NCBI GenBank assembly: GCA_015847255.1
Contig: JADLZK010010878.1
Coordinates: 1-64,000, forward strand
Origin: Hyparrhenia diplandra
Taxonomy: Eukaryota; Streptophyta; Magnoliopsida; Poales; Poaceae
DNA: 64,000 nucleotides
Direction: 5' to 3'
The translations under genes and the position numbers were made by a program. The notes below the pieces were generated by a model. It ran no database searches and was not told the DNA's origin. It saw only the letters and a list, made by a program, of their open reading frames with translations. The number at the start of each line of letters is the position of its first letter. The stretch's first letter is position 1. This document shows, piece by piece, positions 1 to 11,380 of this stretch.

Positions 1-479
1 AATACTTTGAGAGAGTATGGTTTCTCTTTTCCTTTTTGGAGAGGTGAGCTCTACTCATCCCGACTTGTGTCCATTATTTTTTCTTTTTGAAGATGTGGGC
101 TCTTCTCACCATTGGACACGTGTCCATTTTTCATCTCTCTCTCTCTTTAGATTCAGATTCCTGGATGTCAAGCTCTCTAAGAACAAAATTATAGTAGAAT
201 CTCTTGTACCATATCATATCCGGCAACAACTTAGAAAAAGGATCGTACTTGCAACCCACATTTTATCAAGTTTTTAGGACAAGACAATATTAGCCAACAA
301 ACTTAAACATTGAGTGAATTCTAAGTTATAAACTAGGTACAAGCTGATTTATAAACAGTGCAACTATTCATCATTTCAACTTGAGAGATCTACACAATCC
401 TAAGTCACATAAAGGAGCGGAATAAAAATATTTTTGTTGTTTTTAGCATTTTGCGCTGTGCTGAAAAGAAACTAGGAAA
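1..479. other. Unassigned stretch with a short tandem duplication; no gene seen
   Basis: I see no coding run worth calling and recognise no family. Two adjacent stretches of about 55 bases (roughly 30-75 and 82-128) are imperfect direct copies; both run from a C/T-rich lead through 'gggctc/gagctc' to 'tgtccatt'. The position suggests the 3' non-coding end or LTR of the minus-strand gypsy element to the right, but no LTR terminus could be found. Confidence 0.3.
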
Positions 480-1145
480 TGACTCTGGGAAAATAAAGGC
501 TTTACCTTGTGGGGGCTTCCTTCCCCTCAAGCCAGCTCGAAGCTCTGCGCGCCGGGTGGTACATGACAGCGCTAGGAATGCTCTATCCTCCTCACGCCGC
601 GCCGCTTCCTCGCCGCTGCTGTAGAGCGGTCGCGGACTCGCCGGTGCTGCTCGGGTAGCGCCGATCTCAAACCCGGCGATCGCATGTGTGAAGTGTATCG
701 CTGACCCTCACCTCGCGCATACCACCTCAATGCCTCGGACTCGCGGTGTTGAGCTCTGGATCGCCCGAGGGTCCACTGTGGATCGACGGTGAAACCGGTG
801 GAGTCATTCCATCGACCTCGACGATATCTCATGTGTCCTCCATCCCGAACCGCCCGGCCTCGTCCGGGTGTGGGGCGGTGTCCATAGCCAGCTCGGTAAA
901 CTGTGTGCGACTCGGTTCGGCATTGCCGATGAAGAACCGTGTGTAGGTGTTGCCTTACAACCAAAAAGAAACCGTGTAGGAGTCTGCACAAAGCCAGGTG
1001 TGAAACCTCCGTGTAGGTGCCGGGCGCTAGTGTAGGCATTCCGAGAGGTTCCCTCGCTTCATCCTTGTTGCTCTCCCCGATGGCCTCGTGAGACACAGTA
1101 ACTCTATGCGGCTTTCGGTCTCGATGTGGACCGTGAGCGAAGGTA
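480..1145 (-). pseudogene. GC-rich degenerate coding tail, possibly C-terminal part of the ORF-1-like gene
   Basis: This GC-rich block has codon-like composition on the minus strand, where an open run of 174 codons (572-1096) and a second partly overlapping frame alternate. It lies directly downstream, in the minus sense, of the Athila ORF-1-like pseudogene. The simplest reading is the low-complexity C-terminal tail of that gene after frameshifts. No motif identifies it. A separate captured gene fragment is possible. Confidence 0.25.
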
Positions 1146-1149
1146 AGTG

Positions 1150-2218
1150 ATTGGGACTTATACAGAGAGTATTCCGCGTTAGGAAGCGGAATTCAACCAG
1201 AGTAGCTCTCGAAAAATGATAAATAACCTTTTTTCACCGGTCATGTTCATCGAAGCTTACGTGATGTCCTTGTATCAAGGATTGTATCGCGATCTCCATG
1301 CGGGGGTAGGGATAAAAGAACATCCTGTCCTCCAACACATTGAGGCCACGTGGCTATCCATGTCACAAGGGAGGTGCAAGAGACAGATGGTAGTATGTTT
1401 AAAAAGTTTCCAACATCCATTCAATTATTTCTTTTTAATGAGAGCAATTTTAATTCGAAAGTGCACCATGGCAAAGAGACATTTCATTTCCTCAACATCA
1501 TGAAATGCGACGAGGATCGTGGTCTAGGGAACAAGGTCATAGCCATCCATTTATGCATAAATCTCAGAGATGGGTGATGGATGTTTGCACTGATAGGGAG
1601 CAAATCTAGCATCCGAGCAATCTAATCAAGAGATTTTCATGAAAAATGCATTACGATTGTGTACCTCGTGAAAGAGATGCATCTAGGTTTGATGAGCACC
1701 CCTTTTGCATTAAACCCCTATGTACCCAGCAATTTCTTTCCAGGTGCAATAATGAAAAGCATTGAAAATTTGGAAAAGAAATGCCTTCATTAAAAACTTG
1801 CAAAGTGCTCCGAGAATTGAATGGTGAGAAGTCTAGAACCTAGATCATCAAGAGGATCTATCTTTGACCAACCAACGAGCTTTCCACATAAGAGGAAATT
1901 CCGAGTCCATACCTAGCTTTTGGAGGGCCTCTTGGGAGAGCATGGCGTGGGGTGAAGTGACGATCCTTGAGGAGGAGGTACCCCTTGCATCTCCTGGCCT
2001 CTTCCAAGTTGAGGTACGGGCGCCGGCTTCTGAGCGATCATCATCCTGCGGCTTTGGACTTGTGGAGGAGCCGCTCTCTTCGTGGCGCGTCTGACTCTCG
2101 CTGCCCTCGGTGTAGTGCGAGCTTGAGCCTTGGGAGGGCCCTGGGAGCTCCTTCTTGTGGCCTTCTTTGTATGCTCCCAGGCAATCTTCCTCCCTAGCTT
2201 GTTCATGTTGACAAACAC
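1150..2218 (-). pseudogene. Athila ORF-1-like retrotransposon protein, frameshifted
   Basis: The reading starts at the ATG at 2216-2218 on the minus strand. A basic, Ser/Pro/Arg-rich N-terminus switches frame once to reach a segment with the sense 'GMDSEFPLMWKARWLV'. Degenerate stretches follow that read like 'FHYCTWKEIAGYIG', 'CSDARFAPYQC' and 'MKCLFAMV'. These match, from memory, the pattern of the ORF-1 family of Athila-type gypsy elements in grasses, whose function is unknown. Stops and frameshifts occur throughout, so it is a pseudogene. It lies 3' of gag and protease in the same orientation, where an element would normally carry RT and integrase. A TATA box and leader of about 210 bases precede it. 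The family call rests on recognition, not on a search. Confidence 0.55.
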
Positions 2219-2430
2219 AAAAAGAGAACAAGAACTCGAACAATGGTGATGTTAGCTAGAAAAATTTTACGAGCTCTGATCGTGAGGCAAGTTGTGGCCG
2301 ATGTTTGGAGGAGGTTTTCTCTTGCACTAGGGCTCTTGCACAAGCTCTTGAGAGCAAGAAAGAATGGAGAGGTGAAGTGGGAGAGTGAAAATGTGAGAAT
2401 GAGAGGGTGAAGAGCTTCCTTCCCTGCCAC

Positions 2431-2450
2431 CTCGCTATATTTATAGCGAG
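2431..2450 (-). promoter_or_regulatory. TATA box inside a perfect inverted repeat, upstream of the ORF-1-like gene
   Basis: On the minus strand the core reads TATAAATA about 220 bases before the ATG at 2218. It lies inside a hairpin of two 9-base arms (ctcgctata / tatagcgag) with a 2-base loop. A C/T-rich leader follows, as is common in grass transcripts. This looks like an internal promoter for the ORF-1-like gene rather than the LTR promoter. Confidence 0.5.
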
Positions 2451-2599
2451 AAGCACCCGCGACACTCGTGCATGTAGCGGGCTACAAACCGTCGAAGCGG
2501 GGGATGCAAATTTGGAATAAGCCCCCAAGGCGCTGCCACGCTTAATCGGCGCTAAGTTCCACCCCTGTGTGCTCTTTGGCCCTGATCCCACTCCGGGTT

Positions 2600-2880
2600 G
2601 TTCTCGATTTTATATTTTCCCGCTTTATTTTTGATTTTTTAAATAAAAATTATTTTTGGTATGTTTTATATGTCTTATTTATGGCAAATAAATGGTACTA
2701 AAACAAGAGTTTATTTTATGAGTTGGGAAGTTTTAAAAATTTTGTTGATTTATATATATATTTATTATAGATCTGAAATAAATAAATTAAAAACTTATAG
2801 ATTTTTTAAACAAATTAAAAATTTTTACTGAAAATTAAAATTTTAAAAAGAAACTATGTAAATTAAAATTATTAATGCAC
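2600..2880. other. AT-rich spacer without genes
   Basis: The stretch is A/T-dominated with runs such as ttaaaaattt and a tatatatata patch near 2752. It has no coding signal and separates the protease end of the gypsy remnant from the promoter of the ORF-1-like gene. Confidence 0.5.
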
Positions 2881-4060
2881 TTACCTTTTGGGGTTTTTAC
2901 TGAAGGACATGTTTGGAATTCTAGAAGAAGCGGGATTGATTTGAATGGCTCCTACTTTACCCCCAATTTCTTCTAAGCAGGAGCTCGTTGTCCTTCTTGG
3001 AAGGTGTTTTGCTTTTACTCGCTGCATCTTCTTGGTGGTCTTTGGTGGCGAGGTTGTTCGTGTTGTTTGTTCCTTCTTCTTCCACACCTTTTTGGTAGAT
3101 GCCGAAGTGGCTCTTGGTTTCTTTTCTGAGCTCTCCTTGTTAGGAACAACTTTCTCTTTTACATTATCTTTTTCTTAGGAGCTCTTTTTCTTTGGCTCTG
3201 GCTTTTGTTTCTTTAAAGTCCCAGCCAGTTGAGGGAGGCTCATGAATTTCTCAGGATTTATCACTATTTCCCTCGCAGATCATGGAACACTGCTCTCCGG
3301 ACTGACGAATCTTCTTGGGTTGGGTTTTAGGCCTTCTCTCCCTGACCGGGTTGATCGCAGCGGTATCCGCTGAAATGGCACCGCATCGCTCTCATCGGGA
3401 GTTGCAGGTTGATCCTTCCCACTCCAACAAATATGGTGGCATTTGCTCGTGTTGAGGAACGGTCTTCCCAAGAGTAGTGGTACGCCGTCACTTTTCCCCC
3501 ATGTCCAAAAATGACAAAAATCGTGGGGATGTAGCTATTTTGCACTGCATACCAGGATGTCTTCGGCCATGCCTTCTGCTATCTTGATGGATTGGTCCGC
3601 CATTTGGAGTTGCATCTTGGTGGGGGTGAGTGATGAACATCTCAATGCTTCACTCATCTTCTTAAACATGATGTTGACACTTTGCCCCCAAGTCGCCAGA
3701 TAGGCCTTCTCAATGATGTGTGGGACCGATCGAACAGTGATTGTTGGATGCCCGTGATCCGCCTTCTTTTGCGACGAATGGTGTCTCTACAAAAACATCG
3801 TAGGTCCGACTCGAGGGTTACTAATCCTCATTGTCACCATGTTAACCAACTCAGGGGAAGGTTTCTGGCTTCCACCAATCCCTCTTGTGAGTTGGGTGTG
3901 ATAACATGATGACATTTGAGAAATCCGAAGTTTCAATCATTTTATTAAAGCCGGATTGATTCCGAATAGCAGTAGATAAATTTTCAAGCTGTTTGAACTA
4001 ATGGATTCTAGCATTTTTATCATTATAAGATATTTTCTTATTTAAAGACTCATTAATCTT
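2881..4060 (-). pseudogene. Ty3/gypsy protease region and linker, decayed
   Basis: Read on the minus strand this continues from gag. A stretch around 3450-3550 contains 'LHPHDFCHFW' and then 'LLGRPFLNT' near 3471, the hallmark of the end of a retroviral-type aspartic protease domain in plant gypsy polyproteins. A lysine-rich linker (2881-3087, 'KKKEQTTRTTSPPKTTKK') follows. The polyprotein then stops in AT-rich spacer with no RT, RNase H or integrase. Several frameshifts and stops are present. The aspartic catalytic motif itself is not clear. Confidence 0.7.
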
Positions 4061-4075
4061 AGCTTTGACCAAGAA

Positions 4076-5110
4076 CTAAATCTTTTCAAGGAGGGTTGGT
4101 TTGAATGGTAATTGGAATTGCATAATTATAATTAAAACTGTTACCTCCTTGTGGGCGTTTGTTCCACCCATTGTTGTTACCGGATGGTACCCATTGTTGA
4201 TGAAGGCCAGTTCTTCATGAGTTTCTAGGGTAGTTGTTGCCCGAATGTCCGACCTCTCCACGACTTCACATGTCATCAATGCTTCTCGGAGGTGGTATGG
4301 TAATCGCTTTTCATGGCTTCCTCTCGTCTACTTTCTCCCAATCTTTTTAGCAACCGGTCCATCTTGGCGACGAGCATGTCCTTTCTTTGACGGGATGCAT
4401 GCCTCTTTTTGCTGGGGCTCTGTCATCTCCCCATCCTTGGTTGTCAATCATCTTCTCGATGAGAGCTCGCTTTCGATGGTGAGGGACGAAATGCCCCTCC
4501 AGCAGCAGAAGATCAATGTGGCCCCTTACACATAGGTGTAAGACCATTGTAGAAGTTTTTGGAGCACGAGCCACTTCTCCATGCCGTGGTGTGGGCAGTG
4601 CAAGGATGTACTCTTGCAACCTTTCCCACGCCTGAATGGGTTCATTGGAGTTCTGGCTGAAGTTGAAGATTCTTGATCTCGCAGGTGGCATGGTTTTGCC
4701 CATTGGGAAGAATCATGCGAGGCACGCCTGTGGAGCACTTGCCCATGTACTGACTTGTTCCTTGTCCTTGTAGAACCCATCGCTTCGCCTTCCCCATAAG
4801 GGAGAAGGGAAACAGTCGGAGCTTGATTGCATCGTGCAACGCCCTTGATGACTATGGTGTCACACAGCTACCCGTGAAGTTTTGAAGGTGTGCATTAGCA
4901 TCCTCGCTAGGCAATCCATAGAATGGATTGGCCTCGTACCATCGTGATGAGGACAGTGCGTGATCTCGAAGTTCTTATCTCCTACGCTGACTTGAGGTCC
5001 GGGGAACATTGCTTCATCAGAGGGACAGAGTAGTCTCGGAGTGACTTGGCCATGAGTGTTGGTGAGGATGGATGCTGGGGACGACGGGGTCAACCACGGT
5101 GGAGTAGCGA
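4076..5110 (-). pseudogene. Ty3/gypsy gag (capsid and zinc-knuckle region), frameshifted
   Basis: On the minus strand, pieces in different frames read as a retrotransposon gag capsid: 'AIKLRLFPFSLMGKAKRWV' (about 4785-4839), then 'NEPIQAWERLQEYILA', 'LHLCVRGHIDLLLL' and 'ALIEKMIDNQGW' (4347-4703). Around 4190-4279 'MTCEVVERSDIRATT..THEELAFINNG' sits where the CCHC zinc knuckle belongs, but the cysteine and histidine spacing is mutated. Gag would coat the RNA in cytoplasmic particles. The order with the protease at 2881-4060 is the normal gag-pro order. Family assignment is firm; lineage (Athila/Tat group) is inferred from the neighbouring ORF-1-like gene and LTR type. Confidence 0.85.
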
Positions 5111-5399
5111 CAGTGTAACGGCGTACGAGGACCGCTTTCTTTCTCGATCAACGCCTCGGATTGTCAATGAAGTTCTACAACCCCGATGAGTTTTTAGCCC
5201 GGTCATACACTATCCACTGTTTTCATCCACAACAAGAAGAAAACAAAAAGAGTTGAAGCGCAAAGACTAGGAGCTGCTTATCATTCATACATGTGGTTAT
5301 AATCATCTTATGCTAGCTTTTGTTTTTCTTTTCACTTAAACCATGCCTTCCACGACTAGCGTAAATACCACATCATAAGCTAAAAAGATAAATATATCC

Positions 5400-6900
5400 T
5401 TAGTGACAATGTTAAGCACATTGAAGTAGATGGATTAATATGTTTAGATAGAATTCAAGTCCATAGCGTCTGGATCTATGCATTTGTAGCATTACTAGGA
5501 ATTATTCTGGGTATCGTTATTTATATTTTTCCCAAAGGAAGGTAGGCTTATGTAAAAGTCTAGCATAATGATGATGATAGTCCCCACAATGTATTTATGA
5601 ATAACCAATAGTCTAGTGCAGGGTAAGTAAATGATATTCGTGATAGTGAGAACACACTTAAAGCTACTACACATTAAAAGAGAAAAATAAAAGATAAAAG
5701 AGAAAAATCTACTATGAGCCGAGCAATTCTAATATCGCTCATGGGTTGAACTCTAGTGACATATGTGGAGCATGAATCATCATGGAATTACGATCATATG
5801 ATGTGGAGATGCCCGCAGCGTGGTATGCCAGCCGATAGACACTTTTCGAACTCCAACTCAACACCCGGACATGGGAGGAGGTACAATGGGCGAACGAGGG
5901 CTGTCACCACCGCCTCTATCTCACTACCGTGGGATGCCGACATTTTCGATGGTTACTATAGACCCGGACACCACGTCCCACGCAGGCAGAAAACTACCTA
6001 AATCCCAGGACTCCGACCCTATGGATTAATAAGCAAGGATAAAAGGTAAAACCCGAAGGTACACGCAAACCATCATATTCTACATAATTCTATAATTTCT
6101 CCATGAACTACATATGAACGGTTAGTTGCTATAATTAGTCTATGTTAATCTTCATAATATATTAACTATATTCTAGTTCACATATATTATAAAGATAACG
6201 CGAGGATAACTATAACCCTAGTTCAACGTATTACGATATGAATATAAGGACTTGAATAAAGCAAAAGGACCTCCCATAGTATATTACCAAAAGTCGCTTT
6301 TAGAGACAAGCCCCTTGAAGCTCAACCGCGCTCAAAACTACAACTAGACTAAGAAGTTGCAAGTGAAGTGATAAGCTGCTCTAAGGTGTGTGTTCCTCTC
6401 TAAAGAAGGTGTACCCCTCCTATTTTTACAAAGAAACGATTGCTTTTGAGGAGTTTTGGCACCAAACCCGAAAAGCAACCCGCATGTGCAACTCCGCATA
6501 AGGATAGGTCACGAGACAAGGCGCTGGCGGGATCGGGGCTGGTGATGGCGTGGTCGGCCCGAGGTTTGGCCCGCCTCGCATCGCGCTTTGCAGGTGGGCT
6601 TGTGGCCCACTGTAGGTCATGTGCCCGGGGTGCTTTTTGCCCGGTTCGCTGTCCGGTTTTGGCCCTGTTTACATTCCACTTGTCCAAAGCGTCAGTCCTC
6701 GACGCGGCGCTTTTCGGCTTTATTTGCGATACTTTTTCACCTGCTTTCCATGTTTATGCCTGCAAAATATGTTTTCTTCAAATACAAGTGGAACTAGGTT
6801 AATAGTAATGGTTTATGTGACATAAGTGTGCTTTTTCTCTCTTATGTAGAGCTAAGTTGGCGGTATAGAGTGTATGCTTTTGACCGCCAATGAGAGTCAA
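5400..6900 (-). mobile_element. 5' LTR of the minus-strand gypsy element (A-type LTR family)
   Basis: On the minus strand the sequence from about 6900 downward parallels the A1 LTR at 44423-46015. It starts with a TTGACTC-like end, then has the CCACTTG...TTTTGCAG block near 6750-6800 and a degenerate TATA region at about 6419-6430. A block related to the 'cacggttgagggggtagg' segment follows near 5900, then the 'aaatataaataacgatacc' segment at 5510-5535. Its right end abuts copia coding sequence at about 6905. Ends are approximate, and no primer binding site is recognisable to the left. Confidence 0.6.
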
Positions 6901-6905
6901 TCTTT

Positions 6906-9175
6906 TTTGAGCAAGCCATCAACACCGCATGCTATTACATCAATAGATTGTATTGTCATCCATTGTTGGGAAAAGACACCATACTGAGATGGCTGAATGG
7001 AAGAAAAGCCCCACATTTCATATTTTAGGAGTATTTGGTTACAAATGCTACATATTGAAGAAGGAACTGGCAAGCAATTTCGATAAAGAGATGTGATGAA
7101 GGCTTCTTACTTGAGATTTACTCTCCACTAGCAAGGCATATAGAGTATGGAATAGCTCTAGTGGTGTACTTCAAGCAGTTCGCGATATTTGAGTTTTGAT
7201 GAAAACTAATGGATCTCAAGATGAAGTGAAAAACCTTAGTGATGTGAAGGGATTCAATTGGTAGTTTTCTTACTATGTAGAACATGGACATTGGAGATAT
7301 TAGGCCAACACAAGTGATTGATATTGATAGTCAAGATCAAGTGGCAACATCTCTAGCCGAGCAAGCTAGTGGTTATCAGGGGGCAAGATCAACAAGTGGC
7401 TAGTACATCATCTAAATGAAAACATGTCAAGTGACCAGCGTTCCAGCAATCAAGTCCCAATACTCTAACCATATCATATTGCAAGGGGATCATCCTATTA
7501 ATCAAATTGTTGGTAATATTGCTAGTGGTGTGCAAAACTAGATCAAGGCTAGCATCCTTTTTGTGAGCACTTTGCTTTTTGTGTCACAAGAGGAGCCATA
7601 AGATATTGAGAAAGCCATGAAAGATGAGGAATGAGTTATTGGTATGCAAGAGGAGCTAAACAATTTTTGATAGAAATGAAGTTTAGGAATTGGTAGAAAG
7701 GCCAAAGAACTACAATGTCATTGGGTGTTCAACAACAAGAAAGACCAAGATGGCATAGTAGTAATCAAAACAAAGCAAAGACTAGTTGCTCAAGGTTACA
7801 CTCAAATTGAGGGTCTTGACTTTGGTGAAACTTATGCCCAGCTTGCAAGACTAGAGGCAAATTAGGGACTCTATTAGCTTTTCATGTGCCCATGACATCA
7901 AGCTCTATCAAATGGATGTGAAGAGTGTTTTTTTCTCAATGACTTTATCAATGAGCTTGTCTATGTTGAACAACCTTCCGGTTTTGAAGATTATCCGCGA
8001 CCCCAACCATATGGTGTACAAGTTTGAAGAAGGCATTATATGGCTCAAGCAAGCACCTAGAGCATGGTATGAGAGATTGAGGGATTTCCTACTCTCAAAG
8101 GGTTTTAAGATGGGAAAGGTTGACCACTATCTCTTCAAACTAAGAAGATTGGCAAAGATTTGTTCATCATGCAAATATATGTTGATGATATCATATTTTG
8201 GATCCAATAAATCAAGACTTTTTTTGAAGAGTTTGGTAATATGATGGCAAAAGAGTTTGAAATGTCCATACTGCCTAACTTTTACATACTTTCTTGGTAT
8301 TTCAAATCCGCTAAAATGAAGAATGGCGCATTCATTAGTCAAGGCAAGTATATAAGGTACAAGATCAAGAAGTTTGGGATGCAAGATGCTAAGGGGGTCA
8401 ATACACCTATGGGTACAAGTGGCACCTTGGATAGTGATGTGAAAGACAAACATGGTTGATCAAAGGCTATATTGGTCTATGATTGAAGTCTATCTATGTT
8501 ACCGCCTTCAGGAGCCGATGTCATATTTAGTGTGGGAATATTGTGCAGGTTTCAAGCCTCACTCTAGAGAGTAGTCATCTCAAAAGCATCCAAAAAGAAT
8601 ATTGAGGTATTTAAAAAGCAAAACAACAAGATGTTGATTGTGGTATCCCAAGGGGTCTAGTTTTTGGAGAAGCTTGCATATTCGAGACTGGTTATGGGGG
8701 TTACAAAGTAAATAGAAGAAGCTAACTAGTGACACTTGTCAATTTCCTTGAAGATCTCTAGTGTCATGGTCATCAAAAAGAAGCAAACAAGTGTGACACA
8801 CTCTCAACCCACGGAAGTCAATACATTAGTGCTGGTAGTTGTTGTGCAATTGCTTTGATGAGATCAACCTTTGAAGGACTATGGATTTGATTTTTATCGT
8901 ATTGCCATTATATTGTGACAATGAAAGTGCTTGCAAGATGACACAAAAACCTGGGCCCAACACAAAAGAACTAAAAGCACATTGACATAAGACATCACTT
9001 CCATAAGAGATCATCAACAAAAAGGGTGACATTGCAGTTCATCCAATTGGCACCAAAAGATCAACTAGCCGATATCTTTACCAAGCCACTTGATGAGAAA
9101 AAAGGTTTTGCAAGCTTAGAAATGAGTTGAACATTCTTGATTTCTCCAACAACGTTGAATGGCCCCCCATATATA
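6906..9175 (+). pseudogene. Ty1/copia pol remnant: integrase C-terminus, RT and RNase H
   Basis: The plus strand carries a decayed copia polyprotein in all three frames. It opens abruptly in integrase with 'INTACYYINRLYCHPLLGK' (6920-6976), then 'GVFGYKCYILKKGT' and 'KRCDEGFLL'. RT follows: 'IIWLKQAPRAWYERLRDFLL' (8035-8094) and 'SKGFKMGKVDHYLF'. The YVDD region is damaged near 8175. After 'FVSQGKY'-like sequence and 'VNTPMGTSGTLDSDVKDK' (8398-8452) comes RNase H with 'CDNESACKM' (8917-8943) and 'DQLADIFTKPLDEK' (9059-9100). The gag, protease and N-terminal integrase are missing. The break at 6905 coincides with the edge of the minus-strand gypsy LTR, as if that element had inserted here. Confidence 0.9.
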
Positions 9176-11380
9176 TGACATGCCTTCATCCAAGCAAAAC
9201 CAATGTATATTGTTTGACATGTCATACATGATATCTATGGACTTATTAGAACATATAGACATATGGCCGGTCTCTTAGGAGCATTCATGAAAAAATTAAT
9301 GAATTTCAACGTATGTATGCCATCACTATTGCTTCTATGTCTTGCTTGATTTTAGTGTGATGACATATGACATGCTTGTGGGCTTGCAAACTCTCGTATT
9401 GAACTTTTGGATGTATTGTCAAATGTTTAATTCAACATAGGCAAGATAACCCTTCTCATGAGGTGGCTGAAGGAACGTATTTGGTTCAAACCGAATTATA
9501 TAGTTGGCAAACTACAGGAACACCCTCTTCTTAGTCAATAATGTCAATCCCGTACTGACCGACCACAGCAGCGTAGGGGCTACAGCACAGAAAAATTATG
9601 CGTGCATACCTGTAATAAACGGGAGCCACAAATAAAAAAAAACTTGAGGAAAGAGTATTAACCTACTTTTTCTTCTATGTACTATGAAAACATTAGGTTC
9701 AGGTTTCCCGCAACAAATTAAAAAATCATTCTAGATTAATTTGTATAATTTTTTTTTTTGAAACGTCAAAAATTCAAAAGACAAAGTTTAGGGCCCATGA
9801 TGTCATAAGACATGTACCGCAAAATAACATCCATGGTAATTTAAGCTAATAATGTTTCAATTTAAAAAGATAATAATATTAGTGATATTTACAATATGCA
9901 CCCAGCCATTGTCACTGACAGCGCGCTTAAGCCTGGCCGAAACACATAACCGCCACACCCCCTCCAGTCGAGACGCGCCACACGCCGCCAGAGATCCTCG
10001 ATCGCCCGCTACCACCGCCTGCAGCCATGGAATATACGGAATACCACACACATGTTTCAGGAGGGGTAACAAAATGCACGCATTTACAAATTAGGGTATA
10101 TATGTCCTAAAATCGACCTCTAAATTCTACATTACGCGGAGGGAGTATTTTTTATAGTGGTGGGCATTGTAAATTCGGGTATACAATGAGGTCTTTTCTG
10201 CTACAACCCGGGCCGTCCACCCCGTCTTCACCCAATATATATGTAACCCCAGGTGCAGTGGCGAAGCTACGTTCACATATCGGCCAGCCGACCCCGACGG
10301 TTTTGCTGACCTGTGGCACCCAGTGAAATTTGGCCACGTTGGACCCCCGCAAAAAGTACGTACGACCCCGGCAGCCCAGCACACAACGTGGTATTGCCCT
10401 CAGCCCATGCAAGCCCGGTAGGCAGTAGCACACCCAATGGCCCAGGCCCAGCTCTCTTTTCATGCCAACGTCTTAAAGATAGTTTTCATTGCAACATAAC
10501 CCCATGAGCTTTATATGTGTATACAGGCTATTTTATGCTTTCAACAATGTCTTTCATCTCATTAATTTTTGTCATGACAAGGCGTTCGGCACCATTATCA
10601 TCATCATTGGTTTCTACATGAAAATTGTTTGCACGGATGTTTTGAAGCTAACAAAAGTTCTTTGTTGATTCAGGATAAAAAATGCTTCCTGGATTACTAG
10701 TTCGGTTCCATTAGAGTATTATTGTGGCCCTTCCCGTGCCAACAATATGCATACCGCTGCCAGCGATGGTTGTTACATCACCTTCATTCTTTCTAGGAGT
10801 CTGGGGAAGTAGCAAGTATCGTAATACAGTGTTTGTGGTACAGCTGTCTACTAATACATTTCCTCATCCATAACCATAGTACTATATTGTTTAAAAAGGA
10901 TGGAATTACTTCAGTCCTATTTAAACGGACAGAAGCACAAAACATATAAAACTATATATTAAAAATATTACACTTAAGGTCTACAAGACTCATCCTGTAA
11001 TAACCAAAAGCTCTATATGAGCCGACACCACGGACCACATATTCTTGCAGGAATTTAAAAACTAATCTTAATGCCAACCTAAATTAAACTTAATACTTAA
11101 TATAGGAAGCTAGATACTATCTGAAGACTAGCCAGAGTTCTCAACTAGTATATGTTGAAAACAAGGAGAAACTCATGAAAGAAAAGACTACTAATAATAG
11201 CAGCATTTATTTTGCTAAAAAAGATTTGCCAAAAATTGATACGGATCCAGAGCCCTAAATCTATATTAGAATGCAAGAAGCGTTCTGATTGGTCAAAATG
11301 GAAAGAGGCAATCAAATCAGAATTAATCTAAGCAATAAAAAAATGTGTTTGGTCCTGTAGGCCTCACTCTAAAGGAGTAT
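9176..11380. other. No gene seen; mixed intergenic and TE-derived sequence
   Basis: This holds the AT-rich 3' flank of the first copia remnant, a poly-T run near 9750, and two GC-richer patches (9895-10030 and 10195-10460). The patches lack long reading frames. No LTR, TIR or RNA gene could be supported. Confidence 0.4.

Noticed and set aside
6400..6825. Overlapping open frames of 95-120 codons on both strands
   Set aside because: They lie within the gypsy LTR and have no family similarity that I can see.
10130..10160. End of a Stowaway MITE (gcggagggagta near 10136)
   Set aside because: No matching opposite end or internal structure was found within several hundred bases.
10195..10460. Patch with 'gcagtggcgaagctac' as a hAT-like terminus
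   Set aside because: No second terminus or target duplication visible; composition alone is insufficient.
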